Shown: positions 53,004 through 61,468 of the stretch, in pieces
Layout of the letters: every line of letters begins with the position of its first letter
Numbering within the stretch: the first letter of the stretch is position 1
Source of the DNA: Bacteroides intestinalis DSM 17393
GTDB lineage: Bacteria > Bacteroidota > Bacteroidia > Bacteroidales > Bacteroidaceae
DNA length: 64,000 nt
NCBI RefSeq assembly: GCF_000172175.1
Contig: NZ_ABJL02000008.1
Coordinates: forward strand, 434,001 to 498,000
Direction of reading: 5' to 3'
Notes under the pieces: model-generated
Database searches by the model: none
Told to the model about the DNA's origin: nothing
Seen by the model: the letters and a program-made list of their open reading frames with translations, nothing else
Made by a program: the position numbers and the translations under genes

Positions 53004-54266
53004 TTATACTAGTTCAGATATCAGCAACATAATATTCAATACGGTAACGATTCCCGCAATAGCATAGAGTACAAAACTACTCCACTTACTATTAACATAC
53101 TGCCCCATTACTTTACGCGAAGACGTTAGTCCCACTTGCAGAAAAACAGTAAATGGCAACTGAATACTCAGCACCATTTGCGAAATCAACAATCCCTTGA
53201 AAGGATCACCGATGAAAAATATCAGCAACAACGCAATGCCCAATGAAAGGATTACGCCCACCTGAGAGTGGCTATCCTTGATATGATAGGATTCTCCAAA
53301 GATACCGGCAAAAATAGAACCTGCCGCCATACCACTTGTAATGGTAGATGAAATACCTGCCATCAACAAAGCCAAAGCAAACACGACTGCAGCACTGTTT
53401 CCAAGTAGAGGCTCCAACAAAGACTTTGCCTGTTGCAGCTCTTCAACCTGAATACCACTTTTAAAGAAAGTAGCAGCAGCCAGCAATATCATGGCACTAT
53501 TGATAGCCCATCCTACAATCATGGAGAAAAGCGTATCAAACAGCTCATACTTCAAGACCTTACGAATAGAACTGTCATCTTGCTTATTATACTCATGGCT
53601 CTGTATTACTTCCGAATGCAGGAATAAATTATGTGGCATTACCACTGCTCCCAGGACACTCATAATAATCAGCATACTTCCTTCCGGAAAAGCAGGTGTC
53701 ACCCATCCTTCTACAGCTAGTGGCCAGTCAATCTTCACCAGGAACAACTCATAAATAAAGGATAACCCAATAACTGAAACAAACGCGATGATGGAACGCT
53801 CTATCTTCTTATATGAGTTCGTAAAAAGCATGATGACGACAAAGACGGTTGTCAATATGGCTCCCCATATAATGGGAATATCAAAAAGCATTTCCAGAGC
53901 AATTGCTCCTCCCAGTATCTCGGCAAGGGAAGTCGATATGGATGCCAACACCGCAGTACCCAGAATAGGACGGGAAACCCATTTAGGAGTATACTTCGTA
54001 GCAGCTTCCGACAAGCATAAACCTGTAACAATCCCCAAGTGAGCCACATTATGTTGCAATACAATCAACATGATCGTTGATAAAGTTACCACCCAAAGCA
54101 GGGAATATCCAAATTCGGACCCCGCCGCAAAATTAGAAGCCCAGTTTCCGGGATCAATAAAACCTACTGTAACAAGGAGTCCGGGACCAATATATTTAAA
54201 AACGTCCAGACCACCTAAATAGCGCTTATGATCCCTACGTTTCAAGTCTTTCAGAATATTTTTCAT
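53004..54266 (-). CDS. mntH: Nramp-family divalent metal transporter
   Basis: A 420-residue, 11-helix proton-coupled Mn2+/Fe2+ importer. TM1 has GFIDPGNWASN with the metal-binding DPGN and TM6 has VMPHNLFLHSE with MPH; both motifs are intact. Length matches the family. It heads an operon with xth and a redox protein, linking metal uptake to oxidative-damage repair (inference). No clear MntR or Fur box was identified. Confidence 0.93.
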   Translation of the reverse strand: MKNILKDLKRRDHKRYLGGLDVFKYIGPGLLVTVGFIDPGNWASNFAAGSEFGYSLLWVVTLSTIMLIVLQHNVAHLGIVTGLCLSEAATKYTPKWVSRPILGTAVLASISTSLAEILGGAIALEMLFDIPIIWGAILTTVFVVIMLFTNSYKKIERSIIAFVSVIGLSFIYELFLVKIDWPLAVEGWVTPAFPEGSMLIIMSVLGAVVMPHNLFLHSEVIQSHEYNKQDDSSIRKVLKYELFDTLFSMIVGWAINSAMILLAAATFFKSGIQVEELQQAKSLLEPLLGNSAAVVFALALLMAGISSTITSGMAAGSIFAGIFGESYHIKDSHSQVGVILSLGIALLLIFFIGDPFKGLLISQMVLSIQLPFTVFLQVGLTSSRKVMGQYVNSKWSSFVLYAIAGIVTVLNIMLLISELV

Positions 54267-54338
54267 TGTTCGTTCTTTTTATGGCGTAAAATTACGAAAT
54301 AATAACAAGCAAGCCACACATTCTGTTCAAAAAAGAAG

Positions 54339-54365
54339 CCCCCGGCATTGTACAATACCGAGGGT
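54339..54365 (-). terminator. Terminator of the pheT-yebC-TSCPD operon
   Basis: On the minus strand CCCTCGGTATTG-TA-CAATGCCGGGGG forms a 12-bp stem with two G-T pairs, then GCTTCTTTTTT. Confidence 0.75.
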
Positions 54366-54397
54366 CAACCTATATATTTAAAAGTACAGGGATTTAG

Positions 54398-54643
54398 TTA
54401 GAATCCCATTTCATGCAGCGCCCTACATAACTGATCCGGACAAGAAGTCGGACGTCCTCCGCAACGAATTCCTTCCAGACGGGAAATCACATCATTTACC
54501 GGCATTCCCTTTACCAAACGGGAAATACCTTGCAAATTACCGTTACAACCTCCCCAAAATGCAATATCCGTTATTATATTATCTTCTATTTCCAATTCAA
54601 TGTGAGAACTACATGTACCTTGAGTCTTATAAGTATACTTCAT
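54398..54643 (-). CDS. TSCPD domain protein (TIGR03905 type)
   Basis: An 81-residue protein: YKTQGTCSSHIELEIEDNIITDIAFWGGCNGNLQGISRLVKGM, then CGGRPTSCPDQLCRAL. The TSCPD motif is that found at the C-terminus of class II ribonucleotide reductases; this is the free-standing small form, of unknown role. The ATG overlaps the yebC stop by one base, so it is the third gene of the pheT operon. Confidence 0.9.
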   Translation of the reverse strand: MKYTYKTQGTCSSHIELEIEDNIITDIAFWGGCNGNLQGISRLVKGMPVNDVISRLEGIRCGGRPTSCPDQLCRALHEMGF

Positions 54644-55380
54644 TACTCTTCACTTCCTTCCGGCTTCATGTTGGTATAAACCGTTTGCACATCATCAAAT
54701 TCTTCAAGACGCTCTATCATCTTGTCAAGAGTCTCACGTTGCTCGGGAGTTACCTCCTTCGTATCGTTCGGGATATAAGTAAATTCACCACCGACATCCT
54801 CAAAGCCACATTCCTCCAAATGTTTCTGGATGGCAGCATAGCTCTTCGGATCACCATAGATAGTGATTGTACCTTCTTCTTCATCCTCTTCAAACTCATC
54901 ATCTACATCGTAGTCAATCAAGTCAAGGATGAGTTCTTCCATATCTATGCCGTCTTTCTTCTTGAAAGTAAACATACATTTGTGGTCGAACAGGAAAGCC
55001 AATGACCCCATAGTACCCAAGTTTCCACCAAACTTGTTGAACACTGAACGTACATCAGCAACTGTACGGGTCGTGTTGTCAGTCAATGTATCTACGAATA
55101 CAGCAATACCGTGAGGGCCGTATCCTTCATAAGTCATTCCTTTGTAATCGCTCTGATCTTTGCCTAACGCATTTTTAATAGCACGGTCAATGTTATCCTT
55201 CGGCATATTCTCACGCTTACAAGTAGCGATAACAGAACGCAAAGTCGGGTTATTTTCCGGTTCCGGGCCACCAGCCTTTACAGCAATAGCAATTTGTTTA
55301 CCCAGTCTTGTAAAGGTCTTTGCCATGTGACCCCATCTTTTCAATTTGGCAGCTTTTCTATATTCAAACGCTCTTCCCAT
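54643..55380 (-). CDS. YebC/PmpR-family regulator/translation factor
   Basis: A 245-residue YebC-family protein. It starts MGRAFEYRKAAKLKRWGHMAKTFTRLGKQIAIAVKAGGPEPENNPTLR, with KDNIDRAIKNALGKDQSDYKGMTYEGYGPHGIAVFVDTLTDNTTRT (about 75-125) and the acidic stretch VDDEFEEDEEEG. Members bind DNA or ribosomes; recent work links some to rescue of proline-stalled ribosomes. It sits between pheT (42 bp upstream) and the TSCPD gene. Confidence 0.94.
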   Translation of the reverse strand: MGRAFEYRKAAKLKRWGHMAKTFTRLGKQIAIAVKAGGPEPENNPTLRSVIATCKRENMPKDNIDRAIKNALGKDQSDYKGMTYEGYGPHGIAVFVDTLTDNTTRTVADVRSVFNKFGGNLGTMGSLAFLFDHKCMFTFKKKDGIDMEELILDLIDYDVDDEFEEDEEEGTITIYGDPKSYAAIQKHLEECGFEDVGGEFTYIPNDTKEVTPEQRETLDKMIERLEEFDDVQTVYTNMKPEGSEE

Positions 55381-55422
55381 TGGAATAATATTTTAATGTT
55401 TAACTATTTAACTTTTAATTAA

Positions 55423-57885
55423 TTATCGAAGTTTTGCATCCAGTTTATCTTCCAGATTCTTCACGAGTTTCGACATTATCTTATCGATCATCTTATCGTT
55501 CAGTGTCTGCGTTTCATCCTGCAACAGGAAGCTGACAGCATACGATTTTTTGCCGGCTTCAAGATTCTTGCCTTCATAAACATCGAAAAGAGATACTTCT
55601 TTCAGCAACTTCTTCTCAGTTTCATAAGCAATCTTTTCTATCTCCGCAAACTGCACCTTCTTATCGATCAACAAGGCAAGGTCACGTTTCACAGCCGGGA
55701 ATTTGGAGATTTCCGTATAACTGATCTTTACAGAACGGATAGCTTTCATCAGCTCTTTCCAGTTCAGATCAGCGTAATATACTTCATTATCAATATCGAA
55801 AGCTTTGAGAATCTTCTTCGTTACGATACCGAATGTAGCAAGACGCTTTCCACCTTTAGTCTGTACAGACAAGGCAGTAGCATAAATATCGTCCACCAGA
55901 TTACCTACTACCAGATTTCTCATATTCAGCCCTAAACGGAGGAAAATATTTTCTACGTATGCTTTCAATTCATATACAGAACTTTCTTCATCAGCATGTG
56001 CCCAAGAGTTGGATACTTTCTTACCCGTTACCCACAATCCGAGATGATAATTTTCCGTATAAGCAGCCAACGACTTTTCGGGATTCTTCTTTTCTGCATC
56101 GAAATAATAGCAATTTCCGAATTCGAAGAATTTCAAGTCGGCATTCTTACGGTTGGCGTTATGAGAGATACTTTCCAGACCACCGAACAACAAAGTCTGA
56201 CGCATTGCATTCAGATCTGTACTCAACGGGTTCAGCAACATTACCAGATTCTTAGAAGGATAAGTTTCCATACCATCATAATAACCGGCGCGTGTCAGAG
56301 AATTATTCAAAATTTCATTGAAACCACAACCTACCAACTGTTCAGCTACCAAATTCTGTAACTTGTTAGATTTATCATGTTCGCCTTTCGTTGTCAAGCT
56401 GGACTTCAACGTAGATGGTATCTCTACATTATTATATCCATAAATACGGAGGATATCTTCAATAACATCACAATCACGTTGTACATCTACACGATAAGGA
56501 GGTACAGCCAGAGTCAATCCTTCTGCAGTCTCATTGGTTATTTTCATTTCCAGACTGGTAACAATACTCTTGATTGTCTCCACTGGAATCACCTTACCTA
56601 CCAATGAATATACCTTCTCATAAGATAATTCTACGATGAAATCCTGAGCAGGAGCAGCACAAACATCTTTAATTTCAGAGGAAATAGTACCGCCGGCCAG
56701 TTCTTTCACCATCATGGCAGCCAGCTTCAGGCAATAAATAGTGATATTAGGATCAATACCTCTTTCAAAACGGAAAGAAGCATCTGTATTCAGCCCATGA
56801 CGACGAGCCGTCTTACGGACCCATGTCGGATGGAAATAAGCACTCTCAATGAAAACATCCTTGGTGGTTTCCGTAGAACCGGAATCCAAACCGCCGAATA
56901 CACCGGCAATACACATCGGTTTTTCCTTGTCACAAATCATCAGGTCACGATCGGATAATTTGCGTTCCACACCATCCAATGTGACAAACGGAGTACCTTC
57001 AGGCATTGTCTTTACCACTACTTCACCACCTTCAATTTTATCCGCATCAAAGCAGTGCAACGGTTGACCGAATGCATGAACAATGTAATTTGTGATATCT
57101 ACTACATTATTTATAGGACGCAGTCCGATGATACGGAGTTTATTCTGCAACCATTCCGGACTTTCTTTAACCGTTACGCCTTTCACCGTTACCCCGGCAT
57201 AGCGAGGGCAAGCCTCACTGTTTTCAACTGTAACTTTGATATCCAAATCATTATTTTCAACGGAGAAAGTATCTACAGACGGCCTCTTCAGAGAAGTCGG
57301 TTTATTATTTTGCACCAGATAAGCATACAAGTCACGAGCTACACCATAATGCGAACAAGCATCGGCACGATTCGGAGTGATATCCACTTCCAGCACATAG
57401 TCGCTCTTGATGTTATAATAATCTTTGGCAAGAGTTCCCGGAGCTGCATCAGCCGGCAAAACGATAATACCTGCATGATCCGTACCGATACCTATTTCAT
57501 CTTCAGCACAAATCATGCCGTTAGACTCAATACCACGGAGTTTTGACTTTTTAATCGTAAAACATTCATCCCCATCATAGAGTTTTGCACCCAAAGTAGC
57601 AACTACCACTTTCTGACCGGCAGCCACATTCGGTGCACCGCATACTATCTGTACAGGTTCTCCCTGTCCCAGATTCACAGTAGTCACATGCATGTGGTCT
57701 GAATTCGGATGAGGAACGCATGTCAACACTTCACCTATCACGAGACCTTCCAGTCCGCCTTTAATTGTTTGCACTTCTTCTACACCACCTGTTTCCAGAC
57801 CTATAGAAGTCAATGCAGCCGCAACTTCTTCCGGTGTCAAATCGAAATCGACATACTCTTTCAACCAATTATAAGAGATATTCAT
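55423..57885 (-). CDS. pheT: Phenylalanine--tRNA ligase beta subunit
   Basis: An 820-residue PheT. It has an N-terminal MNISYNWLKEYVDFDLTPEEVAAALTSIGLE, an EMAP/tRNA-binding domain (about 40-150), B3/B4 editing domain (about 210-400, GLNTDASFRFERGIDP), a B5 domain (about 405-475), and the C-terminal anticodon-binding domain (FPAVKRDLALLIDKKV...). The alpha subunit PheS is not next to it. Promoter 36 bp upstream. Confidence 0.96.
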   Translation of the reverse strand: MNISYNWLKEYVDFDLTPEEVAAALTSIGLETGGVEEVQTIKGGLEGLVIGEVLTCVPHPNSDHMHVTTVNLGQGEPVQIVCGAPNVAAGQKVVVATLGAKLYDGDECFTIKKSKLRGIESNGMICAEDEIGIGTDHAGIIVLPADAAPGTLAKDYYNIKSDYVLEVDITPNRADACSHYGVARDLYAYLVQNNKPTSLKRPSVDTFSVENNDLDIKVTVENSEACPRYAGVTVKGVTVKESPEWLQNKLRIIGLRPINNVVDITNYIVHAFGQPLHCFDADKIEGGEVVVKTMPEGTPFVTLDGVERKLSDRDLMICDKEKPMCIAGVFGGLDSGSTETTKDVFIESAYFHPTWVRKTARRHGLNTDASFRFERGIDPNITIYCLKLAAMMVKELAGGTISSEIKDVCAAPAQDFIVELSYEKVYSLVGKVIPVETIKSIVTSLEMKITNETAEGLTLAVPPYRVDVQRDCDVIEDILRIYGYNNVEIPSTLKSSLTTKGEHDKSNKLQNLVAEQLVGCGFNEILNNSLTRAGYYDGMETYPSKNLVMLLNPLSTDLNAMRQTLLFGGLESISHNANRKNADLKFFEFGNCYYFDAEKKNPEKSLAAYTENYHLGLWVTGKKVSNSWAHADEESSVYELKAYVENIFLRLGLNMRNLVVGNLVDDIYATALSVQTKGGKRLATFGIVTKKILKAFDIDNEVYYADLNWKELMKAIRSVKISYTEISKFPAVKRDLALLIDKKVQFAEIEKIAYETEKKLLKEVSLFDVYEGKNLEAGKKSYAVSFLLQDETQTLNDKMIDKIMSKLVKNLEDKLDAKLR

Positions 57886-57920
57886 ATCATTAATTTTTTA
57901 TTGTTTCCAAAAGTGACCCG

Positions 57921-57928
57921 CAAAGGTA
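57921..57928 (-). promoter_or_regulatory. -7 box for pheT
   Basis: TACCTTTG on the minus strand, 36 bp upstream of the ATG. Confidence 0.65.
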
Positions 57929-57960
57929 ATAAGATTTTTTGGGTTGACAGGGAAAATATA

Positions 57961-58563
57961 TCAAGAAATCTTTGATAGGATATATTCTTTTATTTGCTCC
58001 CAAGACTGATTCACAAACATATCAGGCATTGGCTCATTTTCTGCATCATCAAAATAAGCCAGACTTTTCATCGCCATGAAAATAGAACCATCATTATATT
58101 TCAATGAATAAAAACTCAGAATCTCATCCAAAGAGAAATGACGTAACAAGAATGCAATATCTATAAAATCCTTCTTAGTTCCCCGCCCTACCACCGCAGT
58201 TATTTTCATTGCAGCAATGTCTTTAAAACTAGCCATCCTGATTTCCTGTTTTAGTACCACTTCATCAAGCCACGGATATTTATAGTTCACAATATCCACT
58301 TTTATACCATCTATTAAATAAATATGTATATGAGGAGACTCTTTCAAAATAGTAAGAGTAGCAACACTCTTTATAGCATCAACCAATTCTTGAGTATCAC
58401 AATTGATTGTGCCAAAGAAATCCAAATCAATAGATTTCCGATGCCCTAATTGCAAAGCAAGTGCTGTTCCTCCTACTAATCGTGTATCACGAAGTTCAGG
58501 AAGTTGCTGTAACTTTTTTAAAAGTTCCAGTGTTGAGGGTTCAATTGTCGATAAGCATAACAT
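57961..58563 (-). CDS. AbiEii-type nucleotidyltransferase (toxin-like)
   Basis: A 200-residue protein with the nucleotidyltransferase core GGTALALQLGHRKSIDLDFFG (about 31-51), holding the G-G and DxD metal-binding motif. KVDIVNYKYPWL and the later ASFKDIAAMKITAVVGRGTKKDFIDIAFL (about 110-140) are typical of AbiEii/AbiGii-type toxins and MenT relatives, which add nucleotides to tRNA or other acceptors. It overlaps the DUF6922 gene by 46 bp, so the two are translated from one message. The antiphage or toxin role is inferred from family. Confidence 0.85.
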   Translation of the reverse strand: MLCLSTIEPSTLELLKKLQQLPELRDTRLVGGTALALQLGHRKSIDLDFFGTINCDTQELVDAIKSVATLTILKESPHIHIYLIDGIKVDIVNYKYPWLDEVVLKQEIRMASFKDIAAMKITAVVGRGTKKDFIDIAFLLRHFSLDEILSFYSLKYNDGSIFMAMKSLAYFDDAENEPMPDMFVNQSWEQIKEYILSKIS

Positions 58564-58823
58564 CTGAACTGTTCTTTAGGTGTTTTAGATATGGCAGAAA
58601 TATAAGCTAAAGCACGAGGCTCTAAATCTCTCATTTCTTTCGTAACTTCAACAATCTTAAATAATCCGTAATACGACCGAAGCAAATTCCAGTCTTTCAG
58701 CAAACCATATTCCAACACTCTTTTTATGATATACTCAGAGTGCTTATCAAGGTCTAAATCTTCTCTCCGCACATCCCAAAACAGATGGGCGGAAAACATA
58801 TTTATATATTGATTTGCAGACAT
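58518..58823 (-). CDS. DUF6922 protein, probable partner/antitoxin of the AbiEii-like protein
   Basis: A 101-residue protein from ATG 58823 (MSANQYINMFSAHLFWDVRREDLDLDKHSEYIIKRVLEYGLLKDW). The pattern HLFWDV..LD...EYIIKRVLEYG..DW matches DUF6922 proteins, which often precede AbiEii-like nucleotidyltransferases in Bacteroides. Start 58844 is rejected because the -7 box (58842-58849) covers it. No HTH is obvious. First gene of a two-gene cassette between pheT and dnaB. Confidence 0.75.
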   Translation of the reverse strand: MSANQYINMFSAHLFWDVRREDLDLDKHSEYIIKRVLEYGLLKDWNLLRSYYGLFKIVEVTKEMRDLEPRALAYISAISKTPKEQFRCYAYRQLNPQHWNF

Positions 58824-58841
58824 TTTTAACCTTCTTTTTTG

Positions 58842-58849
58842 CAAAGATA
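58842..58849 (-). promoter_or_regulatory. -7 box for the DUF6922-AbiEii cassette
   Basis: TATCTTTG on the minus strand, 18 bp upstream of ATG 58823. Confidence 0.6.
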
Positions 58850-58892
58850 TGATTTTCTACTCAAAAAACATCCATTTCATAAACAAAACGAC

Positions 58893-60452
58893 CTAGAATG
58901 GCAACGGTCCATCCGACCCCACCCCACCAAACGGATTATCTGTTTGAGGAGCGAACTCAGCTGGAGGCGGTATACTGCCATCACCTACCGCATTTATTTT
59001 GGAGCCATAAGTAGCTCCGCCTCCTTCTGCCGGATGCGGAATCACCATATCATCCTCCGGATTCTGGAAACGGGTATACTGACCGATAAAGCGCAAACGA
59101 ACATCACCTACCGCACCATTACGATGCTTAGCAATAATAATTTCTGCCATACCACGCAAATCAGTACCATCTTGCGATGTATAGATTTTATAATATTCAG
59201 GACGATGAATGAAACATACCATATCCGCATCCTGCTCAATAGCTCCCGATTCACGCAAATCACTCAACTGCGGACGTTTACCTTCTTCACCTTCACGGCT
59301 CTCCACACCACGGTTCAACTGCGACAAGGCTATAATAGGAATATTCAACTCCTTCGCCAAACCTTTCAACGAACGCGAAATGGTACTTACCTCTTCCTGG
59401 CGGCTACCAAACGACATACCACTTGCATTCATCAGCTGCAGGTAGTCGATAATAATAATCCTTACTCCATGCTCACGCACCAGACGACGTGCTTTTGTAC
59501 GAAGCTCAAATACAGACAAAGAAGGAGTATCATCCACATATAACGGCGCATCCAGAAGATCACGCAATTTATAGTCCAACTGTTGCCATTCATAATCCGC
59601 CAACTGTCCACTCTTGATTTTCTCACTCGGAATCTCGCACGCATTGGATATCAAACGATTCACCAACTGTACGTTGCTCATTTCAAGTGAAAACACAGCT
59701 ACCGGATTGCGATAATTAACAGCTATATTCTTTGCCATAGAAAGCACGAACGCCGTCTTACCCATTGCCGGACGGGCAGCAATAATAATAAGGTCAGAAT
59801 TTTGCCAACCTGAAGTCATTTTATCCAACTTGGTAAATCCGCTTTCCAAACCACTTAAACCATCTGTACGGGCAGCTGCTTTCTGAATTAATTGATACGC
59901 TTCGGCAATAACCGGATTAATCTGTGTATAATCCTTCTTCATGTTCTGCTGAGAAATCTCAAAGAGTCTTCCCTCAGCTTCCTGCATTAAGTCATCCACG
60001 TCCAGAGTCTCATCAAAAGCTTTGCTCTGAACATTGCTGGTAAATGTAATCAATTCACGAGCCAATGCTTTCTGCGCAATGATGCGGGCATGGTATTCAA
60101 TATGTGCCGAAGAGGCAACCTTGCTACTCAACTGGGTAATGTAGAACGGTCCGCCCACCTCTTCCAGATCACCACGTTTAGCAAGCTGTTCTTTTACCGT
60201 GAGGATATCCACCGGCTTCTGATTCACAGCCAGATCGGTGATAGCGGAATAAATCAACTGGTGCCGGTGTTCATAAAAAGACTCCGGGCGAAGAATTTCA
60301 CTTACCAATGAATAAGCGTCTTTCTCAATCATCAATGCTCCCAACACAGCTTCTTCCAATTCCGGCGCCTGCGGCTGTATACGTCCGTAATCAGTTACAG
60401 GCTGCACTTTTGCCTTGGAGTTACTTCGGGGAGTTCTTTTTTGTTCTGCCAT
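58893..60452 (-). CDS. dnaB: Replicative DNA helicase DnaB
   Basis: A 519-residue hexameric replicative helicase. It has an N-terminal domain (QAPELEEAVLGALMIEKDAYSLVSEIL, about 28-125) and a RecA-type C-terminal domain with Walker A IAARPAMGKTAFVLSM (about 225), VFSLEMSN, IIIDYLQLM (Walker B) and LNRGVESREGEEGKRPQLSDLRESGAIEQDAD. The C-terminal tail is Gly/Pro-rich (GGVGSDGPLPF). A -7 box lies 30 bp upstream. Confidence 0.97.
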   Translation of the reverse strand: MAEQKRTPRSNSKAKVQPVTDYGRIQPQAPELEEAVLGALMIEKDAYSLVSEILRPESFYEHRHQLIYSAITDLAVNQKPVDILTVKEQLAKRGDLEEVGGPFYITQLSSKVASSAHIEYHARIIAQKALARELITFTSNVQSKAFDETLDVDDLMQEAEGRLFEISQQNMKKDYTQINPVIAEAYQLIQKAAARTDGLSGLESGFTKLDKMTSGWQNSDLIIIAARPAMGKTAFVLSMAKNIAVNYRNPVAVFSLEMSNVQLVNRLISNACEIPSEKIKSGQLADYEWQQLDYKLRDLLDAPLYVDDTPSLSVFELRTKARRLVREHGVRIIIIDYLQLMNASGMSFGSRQEEVSTISRSLKGLAKELNIPIIALSQLNRGVESREGEEGKRPQLSDLRESGAIEQDADMVCFIHRPEYYKIYTSQDGTDLRGMAEIIIAKHRNGAVGDVRLRFIGQYTRFQNPEDDMVIPHPAEGGGATYGSKINAVGDGSIPPPAEFAPQTDNPFGGVGSDGPLPF

Positions 60453-60482
60453 TTTTAAATACTATGAATTATAAAGGGATGG

Positions 60483-60490
60483 CAAAGATA
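60483..60490 (-). promoter_or_regulatory. -7 box for dnaB
   Basis: TATCTTTG on the minus strand, 30 bp upstream of the ATG. Confidence 0.6.
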
Positions 60491-60531
60491 ACGCTTATTA
60501 ATCAAAATCATCCCTATTCTACCAAACAAAA

Positions 60532-60566
60532 AAAGAGCCATTTCCGAAATTCGAAAACAGCTCTTT
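60532..60566 (-). terminator. Terminator of the HU-smalltalk operon
   Basis: AAAGAGC/GCTCTTT stem with inner CGAA/TTCG, followed by T7 on the minus strand, 21 bp after the smalltalk stop. Confidence 0.8.
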
Positions 60567-60587
60567 ACGTCTATATCAAACTTATTC

Positions 60588-60683
60588 TTAAATGGTCATT
60601 GCCTGACCGCCAATCACACCTGCAATGGCACTGGCTACGGCAATAATGACTTTCAATATCACATTCCAACTCGTTTTTTTCAT
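60588..60683 (-). CDS. 'Smalltalk' microprotein
   Basis: A 31-residue ORF (ATG 60683, TAA 60588): MKKTSWNVILKVIIAVASAIAGVIGGQ then AMTI. It matches the Bacteroidales 'smalltalk' family of small hydrophobic proteins that sit just downstream of HU-family genes. One amphipathic or transmembrane helix is predicted (about 8-25). Function unknown. Confidence 0.85.
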   Translation of the reverse strand: MKKTSWNVILKVIIAVASAIAGVIGGQAMTI

Positions 60684-60760
60684 AAGAGAAACTTTTTTAA
60701 TGATTAATATTCAGCGATCAACAGACTGCGCAGTCTTTAATTTTTAATTCTTAATTCTTT

Positions 60761-60789
60761 AATTTCCAAAGCTGCTGGCTTTGGAAATT
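60761..60789 (-). terminator. Hairpin at the end of the HU gene
   Basis: A perfect 12-bp stem (60761-60772 with 60778-60789) that overlaps the HU stop. No T-run follows on the minus strand; a second palindrome (AGACTGCGCAGTCT) lies at 60723-60736. It may stabilise the HU message or attenuate expression of smalltalk. Confidence 0.5.
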
Positions 60790-61297
60790 ATCCCAGAGGA
60801 TCGTCTTCTATTCCCCCATCACCCGAATTACCTCCTGAGCCACCATCTGAACCACCTCCTGATGGAACATTAGCTAAATTTTTCAGATAATCATCCAGGC
60901 TGACCAAATCCAGTTTTTCACCGGCACGGGTAGCAGTCTTGGTTATCTTCAATTCCCTGTTAGCCTGGAAGCAGATACGAACACTCTCCACACTCTTGGC
61001 GGTCACATCTTCAGTTTTATCTTCTCCCTTAGATTTTGCAGCCAGCATAAATACACCCAATCCTGCAATATTTACTGTTTTGCCTTCCAGCAACTGTTCT
61101 TTCAGCTTCTCCACGAAGTTCTGCATAGTACTCCGGATATCACCAATAGAAAGCGAAGAACGATCTTGCATCTTCTGGGCTATGAATGCCAAGTCTACAC
61201 TCTGTCCTAAAGTTATTAACTGAGGGAAAAACTTTTTGGGAGAATTCTCAACCCGAGGGTCAGACGGTCTCTCTACCGTTCTAAAAATTACACTCAT
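60788..61297 (-). CDS. HU-family DNA-binding protein with acidic Gly/Ser tail
   Basis: A 169-residue HU-like protein of the Bacteroidales long type. It has FFPQLITLGQSVDLAFIAQKMQDRSSLSIGDIRSTMQNFVEKLKEQLLEGKTVNIAGLGVFMLAAKSK (HU fold, about 23-92), with a beta-arm region following, and a C-terminal GGGSDGGSGGNSGDGG tail of low complexity. It is followed by smalltalk, its usual neighbour. A perfect ATCAACGTTGAT palindrome (61344-61355) lies 47 bp upstream and may be an operator. Confidence 0.88.
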   Translation of the reverse strand: MSVIFRTVERPSDPRVENSPKKFFPQLITLGQSVDLAFIAQKMQDRSSLSIGDIRSTMQNFVEKLKEQLLEGKTVNIAGLGVFMLAAKSKGEDKTEDVTAKSVESVRICFQANRELKITKTATRAGEKLDLVSLDDYLKNLANVPSGGGSDGGSGGNSGDGGIEDDPLG

Positions 61298-61343
61298 ACT
61301 TTTTCATTTAGAGATTTAAATTCTGTTTTAATTCACTTTGTTG

Positions 61344-61355
61344 ATCAACGTTGAT
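61344..61355. promoter_or_regulatory. 12-bp palindrome upstream of the HU gene
   Basis: ATCAACGTTGAT is perfectly symmetric and lies just upstream of a near -7 box (TCATCTTTG, 61357-61365). Possible operator; no binding protein can be named. Confidence 0.4.
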
Positions 61356-61468
61356 GCAAAGATGAGGATTAAATCTCTAATAAAAGTAGGAAAATGAGCG
61401 AAGAGAGTAGTTTTTCTGAGAAAAGTTGTAAGTAGTTATAAATGAATATTATACCAAAACGCTATGAT

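Noticed and set aside
53004..54266. Considered whether the Nramp protein was an Mg2+-type (NRMT) relative
   Set aside because: TM1 DPGN and TM6 MPHN motifs are intact, so it is a normal Nramp-type Mn/Fe transporter.
58839..59543. 234-codon forward ORF opposite dnaB
   Set aside because: Antisense to the DnaB C-terminal domain and without family features.
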